From: Nonlabens sp.
GTDB lineage: Bacteria; Bacteroidota; Bacteroidia; Flavobacteriales; Flavobacteriaceae
Reading direction: 5' to 3'
Assembly: GCA_023301395.1 (NCBI GenBank)
Contig: JALZUY010000042.1
Span: 1-14,137 of the forward strand
DNA length: 14,137 nucleotides
The position numbers were made by a program, and so were the translations under genes. Positions 7,603 to 14,137 of this stretch are shown here, in pieces. The number at the start of each line of letters is the position of its first letter. Position 1 is the first letter of the stretch. Under the pieces are notes generated by a model that was not told where the DNA came from, ran no database searches, and worked only from the letters and a program-made list of their open reading frames with translations.

Positions 7603-8220
7603 ATGAACGAATTAAAACCACAAATACTCGACGTCTCTATAGACCTCTTTTTATCCTTAGGATTTAAAAGTGTGACTATGGATGAGATTGCTGCCAAAAT
7701 GGGAATGAGTAAAAAAACTCTTTACACTCATTTCAAAAACAAAAGTCAACTTGTAGAAGAGTCCTCTGTATTTATGTGTAATCACATATGCTCTTCAATA
7801 GATGATATTATGGATACTGGTAATCAAAATCCTATTGAAGAATTATATACTGTGAAAAAGTTTGTAATGAAACAACTTAAAGGTGATCAAACATCACCTA
7901 TGTATCAGTTGCAAAAATATTATCCTGAGGTATTTAAAAAAATAACTGATCTACAGTTTTCGCACATGAGCAGTTGTATACAGCGCAATGTTTCTAAAGG
8001 GATTACTCAAGGTGTTTACAGAGACAATATAGATATAGACTTCATTGCTCGTATTTATTTTATAGGGATTCAAGGGATTAAAAACCTTCAAGTATTCCCA
8101 TCAGATCAATTTCCTGTTCAAAATCTATTTGAACAATATTTAGAATATCACTTGCGTGGAATTGTTACTCCATCAGGTCGTCAAATACTCAACCAAATCA
8201 CTAACACAAACCACGATTAA
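7603..8220 (+). CDS. TetR/AcrR-family transcriptional regulator
   Basis: A 205-residue DNA-binding protein. Residues 5-50 form the TetR-type helix-turn-helix domain: ILDVSIDLFLSLGFKSVTM, then DEIAAKMGMSKKTLYTHFKNKSQL, with the recognition helix at about 35-44 and the family signature TLYTHFKNK. The remainder (about 60-205) is the variable helical ligand-binding and dimer domain, with three or four cysteines scattered in it (MCNHICSS around 58-65, SSCIQR). It leads the operon with the three efflux genes and touches the next ATG, so it is expected to repress its own pump operon through the inverted repeat just upstream. The inducer is unknown. Length and domain order are normal. Confidence 0.92.
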   Translation: MNELKPQILDVSIDLFLSLGFKSVTMDEIAAKMGMSKKTLYTHFKNKSQLVEESSVFMCNHICSSIDDIMDTGNQNPIEELYTVKKFVMKQLKGDQTSPMYQLQKYYPEVFKKITDLQFSHMSSCIQRNVSKGITQGVYRDNIDIDFIARIYFIGIQGIKNLQVFPSDQFPVQNLFEQYLEYHLRGIVTPSGRQILNQITNTNHD

Positions 8221-9591
8221 ATGCACAGTAATATTAAAATAGCACTGTTTATTTTTGGACTCGCTTTCGCGAAAGCGTATGCCCAAGAACCTACTTCATC
8301 CAGTTATAGCTTTACACTAGAACAAGCTATAGAACACGGACTAGAAAACAATTATCAAGCGATTAATGCGCAGCGAGATATCGCAAAAGCATTGAAACAA
8401 AAATGGGAAACTACAGCAACTGGCTTACCACAAATTAATAGTTCTGTAAATTATCAAAACCAGTTAAAACAACCCATTACACCATTACCAGGAGAGATTG
8501 CTGGTGGAGCACCTGGGACTTTTGTTCCTGTCATTTTTGGCCCTAAACAAAGTATGAATCTTACGGCAACTTTAACTCAGCTCATTTTTGATGGTTCTTA
8601 TTTAGTAGCACTTGAGGCTTCAAAAACTTTTCTAGACTTCTCTGAAAACGCAAATAATAAGACCCGTTTAGAAGTACGCAAAGGAATTATTAACGCCTAT
8701 GGTGGTGTTTTACTAACTCAAGAAAACATACAGATCATTACTAAAAACCGCGATGCTCTTCAAAAGAATCTAGATGAAGTAACTAAAATATTTGAAAACG
8801 GCCTTACAGAAGAGGAAGATGTAGAACAGTTACAAATCACTCTTGCGCAACTCAACAATCAACTTAATAGCGCAACAAGGCAGCAGGAAATTGCTATGGA
8901 CATGTTAAAACTTGCCATAGGAATTGAACTTGGCACTCCAGTTGTTTTAAACGATAATCTTGAGTCTCTAGCGATGGGGAATATTGACCCATCTGTAACT
9001 GACAAATCAATTGAAGTAGAAAATACGGTTGATTATCTTATCGCATATAACTTCACACAACAACGTCGTCTAGAGTATAAACTTGAAAAAGCAAAAGGAT
9101 TACCTACTGTTAGTGGTTTTGTAAACTATGGAATTCAAACTTTTGATAACGATTTTGCATTTTTTAATAGGGACCAGCAGTGGTTCCAGCAATCTATTGC
9201 TGGCGTGAGCATTAACGTTCCTATCTTTAGTTCTATGGGAAGAAAAGCGGCTCAGGATCGCACAAAAATAGCATGGGATCAAGCCGAAACTGACTTAACT
9301 CGTACTATGGAAGAAATACGTCTTAATTATGAAACAGCTGTAAATAATTACCAAACTGCTATAGATAATTATATGACTAGTAAGGATAACCTAGCACTGG
9401 CAGAACGTATTGAAAATAAAAATACCATCAAATTTAGAGAAGGAATCGCTTCAAGCTTTGACCTAAGACAGGCACAAACGCAATTGTACAATACTCAAGC
9501 GCAATTACTCAATAGTATGTTTCAAGTAATCACTGAAAAAGCAAATCTTGAAACCATCCTCAACACACCTAACTACACAACCCAAAATTAA
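8221..9591 (+). CDS. TolC-family outer-membrane efflux protein
   Basis: A 456-residue outer-membrane channel of a tripartite pump. A signal peptide spans residues 1-21 (cleavage AYA-Q). The mature part starts with the family's YSFTLEQAIEHGLENNYQAINAQRDI and contains two repeats of long coiled-coil helices (about 30-250 and 260-450) with outer-membrane beta segments such as PQINSSVNYQNQL and VSGFVNYGIQTF. The second half ends with FREGIASSFDLRQAQTQLYN, a typical conserved TolC-family stretch. The length is usual for the family. The ATG directly follows the stop codon of the regulator gene; 24 bases separate its end from the adaptor gene. It would form the exit duct for the RND pump encoded downstream. 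The signal-peptide codons contain a 16-bp perfect palindrome. Confidence 0.95.
   Translation: MHSNIKIALFIFGLAFAKAYAQEPTSSSYSFTLEQAIEHGLENNYQAINAQRDIAKALKQKWETTATGLPQINSSVNYQNQLKQPITPLPGEIAGGAPGTFVPVIFGPKQSMNLTATLTQLIFDGSYLVALEASKTFLDFSENANNKTRLEVRKGIINAYGGVLLTQENIQIITKNRDALQKNLDEVTKIFENGLTEEEDVEQLQITLAQLNNQLNSATRQQEIAMDMLKLAIGIELGTPVVLNDNLESLAMGNIDPSVTDKSIEVENTVDYLIAYNFTQQRRLEYKLEKAKGLPTVSGFVNYGIQTFDNDFAFFNRDQQWFQQSIAGVSINVPIFSSMGRKAAQDRTKIAWDQAETDLTRTMEEIRLNYETAVNNYQTAIDNYMTSKDNLALAERIENKNTIKFREGIASSFDLRQAQTQLYNTQAQLLNSMFQVITEKANLETILNTPNYTTQN
8262..8277. repeat. 16-bp perfect palindrome CGCTTTCGCGAAAGCG inside the signal-peptide codons
   Basis: This is GC-rich within an AT-rich gene and is its own reverse complement. 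In frame it encodes Ala-Phe-Ala-Lys-Ala (residues 15-19, with one base of Leu14) within the signal peptide of the TolC-like protein. From memory, the core TTTCGCGAAA recurs in marine Flavobacteriaceae such as Nonlabens and Dokdonia; I cannot count it here beyond this one copy. It may be a highly iterated palindrome, comparable in kind to HIP1 of cyanobacteria. Confidence 0.6.
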
Positions 9592-9615
9592 ATCACACCT
9601 AAGAATTTCCATATC

Positions 9616-10788
9616 ATGAAAAAAATATTAATCATACTTACGGCAGCATTTATAGTCTCTTGTGGTGGCAAAGAACTTACCATAGATGAAATCATTGCAA
9701 CTGGTGATGCTAAAGTTATTGCTGATAAAAAAATCGAGTTATTGAATGCCAAAAAAGAACTTGAGAACGAGATAAAATCTATAGAGAAGTATCAAGATAA
9801 AAACAGTGTGAAAAAAGATGGTGCACTAGTAAGCATAGCTGCTATTACTGATACCGTTTATAATCACTTCATAGAACTTCAAGGTAGTGTGAACACTAAG
9901 CAAAACATCTCTTTAATGCCAGAAGTACCTGGTATTCTTACTCATGTTTATGTGAAAGAAGGACAGCGTGTTTCCAAAGGACAGCGACTTGCAAGAATTG
10001 ATGATGGCGGAATGGCACAAAGCATTGAACAAATGAAAGTGCAATCACAGCTTGCCAAAACTACTTTTGAGCGTCAAAAAAGATTATGGGATCAAAACAT
10101 AGGTTCTGAGATACAGTATCTACAGACTAAGGCAAACTATGAATCTCAAGAAAATGCAATAAAATCAATGCAGCAACAACTATCTAAAACGGTAATTACG
10201 GCTCCGTTTTCTGGTGTGATAGATGACGTGATGATTGAGCAGGGAAATACTGTAAGTCCAGGAATGTCTCAAATTATAAGAATCGTCAATCTTAGTGAAA
10301 TGTATATAGAAGTGGAAGTTCCAGAAAATTACATCACGTCTGTAAAAAAAGGAACTAATGTAGAGGTTGATTTCCCAGTTTTAGGAGAAAAAGTAACTAG
10401 TAAAGTAAGACAAACTAGTGCTTTTATAAATCCGTCAAATCGTTCTTTTAAAATTGAGATTCCAGTAGATAATAAGAACGGAAATGTAAAACCTAATCTT
10501 ACGGCTCGTTTAAAAATCAATGATTATTCAAATCAAGAAGCCATTCTTATTCCACTAGCAGTGATAAGTGAGAATCAAAATGGGGACCAGTATGTGATGA
10601 TTGCAACAGATTTAAAAGAAGGAAAAGATTTTAACACTGCAATTGCAAAAAGAAGGTTAATCAAAACGGGTAAAGCAAGTGAAAATTTAATAGAGATTAC
10701 GAGCGGTCTAGAGAAAGGCGATAACATTATCGTTGAAGGAGCACGTAGTGTAAAAGAAGACCAACAAATTAGAATTAAAAAAGCCTAA
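9616..10788 (+). CDS. RND efflux periplasmic adaptor (membrane fusion protein), lipoprotein
   Basis: A 390-residue HlyD/AcrA-type adaptor linking the inner-membrane pump to the TolC-like channel. It has a lipoprotein signal (MKKILIILTAAFIVSC; lipidated Cys16), so it is probably anchored to the inner membrane. Residues about 22-62 form an extra charged N-terminal helix (KKIELLNAKKELENEIKSIE) before the core. The lipoyl domain is split: GILTHVYVKEGQRVSKGQRL at about 107-126 and VITAPFSGVIDDVMIEQGNT at about 193-212, with a short coiled-coil hairpin between them (about 133-192). Beta-barrel and membrane-proximal domains follow to the end. It lies between the channel gene (24 bp) and the pump gene (3 bp), as expected for an operon. 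Substrate cannot be told from sequence. Confidence 0.95.
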   Translation: MKKILIILTAAFIVSCGGKELTIDEIIATGDAKVIADKKIELLNAKKELENEIKSIEKYQDKNSVKKDGALVSIAAITDTVYNHFIELQGSVNTKQNISLMPEVPGILTHVYVKEGQRVSKGQRLARIDDGGMAQSIEQMKVQSQLAKTTFERQKRLWDQNIGSEIQYLQTKANYESQENAIKSMQQQLSKTVITAPFSGVIDDVMIEQGNTVSPGMSQIIRIVNLSEMYIEVEVPENYITSVKKGTNVEVDFPVLGEKVTSKVRQTSAFINPSNRSFKIEIPVDNKNGNVKPNLTARLKINDYSNQEAILIPLAVISENQNGDQYVMIATDLKEGKDFNTAIAKRRLIKTGKASENLIEITSGLEKGDNIIVEGARSVKEDQQIRIKKA

Positions 10789-10791
10789 ACA

Positions 10792-13700
10792 ATGGGAAAG
10801 AAAAGTGAAAAAGAGTTCGGATTTTCCTCATGGGCAATTAACAACTCTACTGTAATATGGATTCTTATCGCACTGGTTCTAGTGCTAGGAGTTCAAGGCT
10901 ATTTTGCCATGCCTCGAGAAGATTTTCCTGAGGTAAAAGAAACTAAGATTTATATCTCAAGTGTCTATCCAGGTAACACCGCTGAGGATATTGAAAGACT
11001 AGTTACAGATCCTCTAGAAGATCGATTGAAAAACATATCGGGTGTTGCAAAGGTTCTTTCTACTTCTCAAGAAGACTATTCTATTATCACCGTAGAGTTT
11101 GAAGAAGGATCTATTCTAGGAACCAGTATTACCGTGGAAGCTGCAAAGCAAAAAGTAAAAGATGAAATAGATGTAGAAACTTCTAATGAAGACTGGCCTA
11201 CTTTTAATGGTGCTAAGATTGAACCTAACGTTTTTGATCTCAAAATGAGTGAAGAAGTTCCTATTATGAACATCAACTTGCGTGGTGATTATACCGTACG
11301 TGAACTCAAAGAATTTGCAGAATACCTGCAAGATGAGATTGAAAGTCTTAAAGAGATAAAGGAAGCTAGTATAAGAGGCGCACAAGATCTAGAAGTAGAA
11401 GTTGCTGTAGACATCTATAAAATGACAGCTGCCAAAGTCAGTTTTGACAACATTATCAACGCTGTACGTGGAGGAAATGCTACTATGAGTGCTGGTAACA
11501 TCAAGACTGAAAATCAGCGACGTACAATTAGAATCCTAGGTGAAATCACAGAACCAGGGCAACTAGAACGTTTTGTAGTTAAGAATGAAACTGGACCTAT
11601 TTACCTTAAAGATATTGCACAGGTGAACTTCAAAGAAGAGGACAAAACAACCTATGCAAGAGAGTCTGGTGATGCTGTGGTCATGATTGACATTAAGAAG
11701 TCTTCAGGTAAAAATATGATTACCGCTTCTGAAAGTATAAGAGAAATAGTCGCTGCTTCTCAAGAGAATGGGAAAATACCTGATAATGTAGATATTACGA
11801 TTACTAATGATGGTTCTAGCCGCACGCTTAATCAAGTGGATGATCTGGTAAACAATATCATTTTTGGAGTAATACTGGTTGTTACCGTGTTAATGTTCTT
11901 CTTAGGGTTTAGAAATGCACTCTTTGTAGGGTTTGCAATTCCTATGTCTATGTTAATGAGTTTTATCATTCTTAATTTCTTAGGATACACCTTAAACACA
12001 ATGATTCTTTTTGCCATGATTATGGGATTAGGCATGCTGGTGGATAATGGAATTGTGGTCGTAGAGAACGTTTATCGTTTAATGGATGAAGAAGGAATGT
12101 CACGCATTAAAGCAGCCAAAATAGGAATAGGTGAAATTGCTGTTCCTATTATTATTTCTACACTTACTACGGTTGCTGCTTTTGTACCTATAGGTTTATG
12201 GCCTGGTGTGATGGGAGAATTTATGAAATATTTCCCTATAACTTTATCTGTCGTTTTAGGTAGTTCTTTAATAGTTGCCATTTTCTTTAACTCTATGCTG
12301 GTATCTAAATACATGAGCATCGATGAAAAACGCATACCTCTTAAGAACTTAATTATAATCACTGCCGTAATGGGTGGAATAGGTTTGATGATTATGCTTT
12401 TTGGTGGAGCAATGAGCGGTCTAGGATCTGTGATGGTTGTTACTGTCATCTTATTATGGTTGTATAAATACGTTATAAAAGGAGCCACTTTATTCTTCCA
12501 GCGCAGGATGTTGAAATGGTTAGATAATACTTATGAGCGTTTCTTAAGATTTGCATTAAGAGGTAAGAAACCTTATTTCTTTTCGGCTGGAATGGTTGTT
12601 ATGTTTTTTGGAGTATTGGCACTTTACTTTGGATGGTCTGTAGGGTCTGGTCGTACAGAGATTCAGTTCTTTCCAGAGAATACACCTAACCAGATTATAG
12701 TTTATATAGAATATCCTCAAGGAACTTCTATTACTAAAACAAACCAAACTACTCAAGAGATTGAGAGCATAGTTTATGATGTGATTAATGAAGGAATGTA
12801 CCTAGATAGTAATGAAGAAAATGTACTGGTAGAAAGTACCGTTTCTCAAGTAGGTGAAGGCGCAGGAAACCCACAAACTGACGGTGGTAGCAGTGCTGAG
12901 ATGCCTAACAAAGGTAAGATTACCGCTTCTATGAGAGAATTCAAGTACCGTGAAGGAACTGATAGTGAATTATTACGTAAAAAAGTTCAAGAAGCCGTTC
13001 AAGGGAAATTCCCAGGGATTGCGATTAGTGTAGAGAAAGATGCCGCTGGTCCACCAGCAGGATATCCTATCAACATAGAATTGCAAGGTGATGATTATGA
13101 TGACCTTATTGTTACTGCTGAGCGTATGGTAAAATTCTTAAACGAGAAAAACATCGCACCAGTAGACGAACTTAAAATCGATGTTAACAAGAGTAAGCCT
13201 GCATTACAAGTGAAGGTTGATCGTGAGAAAGCTGGAGAATTAGGAATAAGCGCCAGTCAGGTAGGTATGCAATTGCGTCGCTCCATCTTTGGAGAGAAAG
13301 CAGGAGTTTATAAAGAAGATGGCGAGGATTATGATATCTACGTGCGCTTTAATGAAGAGAACCGTTATGACCGTAGTTCTTTATTTAACCAGCGTATTAC
13401 TTATAGAGATATGGCCACTGGTAGAGTATTAGAAATACCAGTAAGCGCTGTTACTACTCAAGAAAACGTATCTGGTTTTAGTTCTATTAAGCATAAAAAC
13501 AATAAAAGAGTAGTTACTGTTTACAGTGCATTGAGACCTGGATATAGTGATGCTGGAGCAGCAGTTGCTCAAATCCAGAATGAGATGCTCGATTATGAAG
13601 GAATGTCTGACTCTATTAAAGTAGACTACACAGGGCAACTAGAAGAACAAAATAAACAGCAAGCATTTTTAATGACTGCTCTTATGGTAGGTCTAGCCTT

Positions 13701-14137
13701 GATATTCTTTATTCTTATTTTCCAGTTTGGTGGGATCTCTAAGCCTACTATTATTATGATCTCGATATTCTTGAGTTTCATAGGAGTATTCTTAGGACTT
13801 ATGGTTACTGGATGGCCATTTGTAATTATGATGACTATGATGGGAATTATATCACTTGCTGGAATTGTAGTAAATAACAGTGTAGTACTTATTGATTATG
13901 TAGATATTTTGAAACTACGTAGAAGAGAAGAATTAGGAATAGATGATGATAAGCACCTCATCAGTAAAGAAGATTCTTTTAACGCTATCGTACAAGCAGG
14001 AAAGGCACGTTTACGACCTGTATTACTTACAGCGATCACAACCGTTTTAGGTTTAATACCGCTTGCAATAGGATTCAATATCGATTTCTTTAGCCTGTTT
14101 AGCAATTTTGACCCTAAGATTTATATGGGTGGAGATA
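10792..14137 (+). CDS. RND-family efflux pump, inner-membrane permease (3' end cut by window edge)
   Basis: A proton-driven AcrB-like transporter of the HAE1/AcrB-like group. The frame is open from the ATG at 10792 for 1115 codons to the right edge, and the last visible part (ARLRPVLLTAITTVLGLIPL, then DPKIYMGG) lies just before the final helices, so perhaps 40-60 residues are missing. Landmarks: TM1 at about 20-38, a first periplasmic domain beginning MPREDFPEVKETKIYISS, TM2-TM6 at about 354-503, TM7 at about 594-613, a second periplasmic domain, then TM8 onward. In TM4 the motif is GMLVDNGIVVVEN (Asp418-Asn419), and in TM10 it is GIVVNNSVVLIDY (1024-1036), so one TM4 Asp and the TM10 Lys of AcrB are replaced by Asn. 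Two additional hydrophobic stretches lie at about 519-538 and 543-561. It begins 3 bp after the adaptor gene. Confidence 0.95.
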   Translation, partial: MGKKSEKEFGFSSWAINNSTVIWILIALVLVLGVQGYFAMPREDFPEVKETKIYISSVYPGNTAEDIERLVTDPLEDRLKNISGVAKVLSTSQEDYSIITVEFEEGSILGTSITVEAAKQKVKDEIDVETSNEDWPTFNGAKIEPNVFDLKMSEEVPIMNINLRGDYTVRELKEFAEYLQDEIESLKEIKEASIRGAQDLEVEVAVDIYKMTAAKVSFDNIINAVRGGNATMSAGNIKTENQRRTIRILGEITEPGQLERFVVKNETGPIYLKDIAQVNFKEEDKTTYARESGDAVVMIDIKKSSGKNMITASESIREIVAASQENGKIPDNVDITITNDGSSRTLNQVDDLVNNIIFGVILVVTVLMFFLGFRNALFVGFAIPMSMLMSFIILNFLGYTLNTMILFAMIMGLGMLVDNGIVVVENVYRLMDEEGMSRIKAAKIGIGEIAVPIIISTLTTVAAFVPIGLWPGVMGEFMKYFPITLSVVLGSSLIVAIFFNSMLVSKYMSIDEKRIPLKNLIIITAVMGGIGLMIMLFGGAMSGLGSVMVVTVILLWLYKYVIKGATLFFQRRMLKWLDNTYERFLRFALRGKKPYFFSAGMVVMFFGVLALYFGWSVGSGRTEIQFFPENTPNQIIVYIEYPQGTSITKTNQTTQEIESIVYDVINEGMYLDSNEENVLVESTVSQVGEGAGNPQTDGGSSAEMPNKGKITASMREFKYREGTDSELLRKKVQEAVQGKFPGIAISVEKDAAGPPAGYPINIELQGDDYDDLIVTAERMVKFLNEKNIAPVDELKIDVNKSKPALQVKVDREKAGELGISASQVGMQLRRSIFGEKAGVYKEDGEDYDIYVRFNEENRYDRSSLFNQRITYRDMATGRVLEIPVSAVTTQENVSGFSSIKHKNNKRVVTVYSALRPGYSDAGAAVAQIQNEMLDYEGMSDSIKVDYTGQLEEQNKQQAFLMTALMVGLALIFFILIFQFGGISKPTIIMISIFLSFIGVFLGLMVTGWPFVIMMTMMGIISLAGIVVNNSVVLIDYVDILKLRRREELGIDDDKHLISKEDSFNAIVQAGKARLRPVLLTAITTVLGLIPLAIGFNIDFFSLFSNFDPKIYMGGD

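Noticed and set aside
11076..11385. Two overlapping minus-strand open frames inside the pump gene
   Set aside because: Both are antisense to the first periplasmic domain of the pump and resemble no protein; other short antisense frames at 9100-9282, 10329-10520, 11832-12035, 12556-12756, 13429-13638 and 13896-14105 were rejected for the same reason.
12072..12488. 138-codon minus-strand open frame inside the pump gene
   Set aside because: It is antisense to well-conserved RND membrane helices; its Ile/Pro/Thr-rich translation reflects the complement of hydrophobic codons.

Overview
The window looks like chromosomal DNA from a member of the Flavobacteriaceae (Bacteroidota). This rests on low GC, a GLPGLI-family protein beside a carboxypeptidase-regulatory/TonB-receptor-like outer-membrane protein, promoters that fit the Bacteroidota -7 consensus TAnnTTTG, and a GCTTTCGCGAAAGC-type palindrome that I associate from memory with marine genera such as Nonlabens and Dokdonia. 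The genus is a guess. I see no rRNA, tRNA, CRISPR array, insertion sequence or phage gene. Coding density is high and no gene-free stretch exceeds about 170 bases.

Layout. (1) Positions 1-1611, minus strand: the N-terminal 537 codons of 2-oxoglutarate dehydrogenase E1 (sucA), running off the left edge. Facing away from it is a small outer-membrane beta-barrel gene (1726-2259, plus). (2) Positions 5986-2283, minus strand: a tight three-gene secretion/envelope cassette, consisting of an 84-residue secreted two-cysteine protein, a GLPGLI protein and an 898-residue outer-membrane receptor-like barrel. A five-copy pentanucleotide repeat sits in its leader. This is the least understood and potentially most novel unit here. 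(3) Positions 7435-6144, minus strand: a short-chain type polyprenyl diphosphate synthase followed by a small conserved-looking protein of unknown role. (4) Positions 7603-14137, plus strand: a complete RND-efflux operon, with a TetR-type regulator, a TolC-like outer-membrane channel, a lipoprotein periplasmic adaptor and an RND inner-membrane pump that runs off the right edge after 1115 codons.

How they fit together. Blocks 3 and 4 diverge from a 167-bp region that holds a near-perfect 30-bp inverted repeat between two recognisable Bacteroidota-type promoters. The simplest reading is that the TetR protein binds this repeat, controls its own pump operon and may also affect the isoprenoid gene. 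The pump operon is tightly packed (0, 24 and 3 bp between genes) and supplies all three parts of a tripartite efflux machine. The secreted-peptide/GLPGLI/receptor cassette has abutting genes and probably works as one unit at the cell surface, but its function is unknown.
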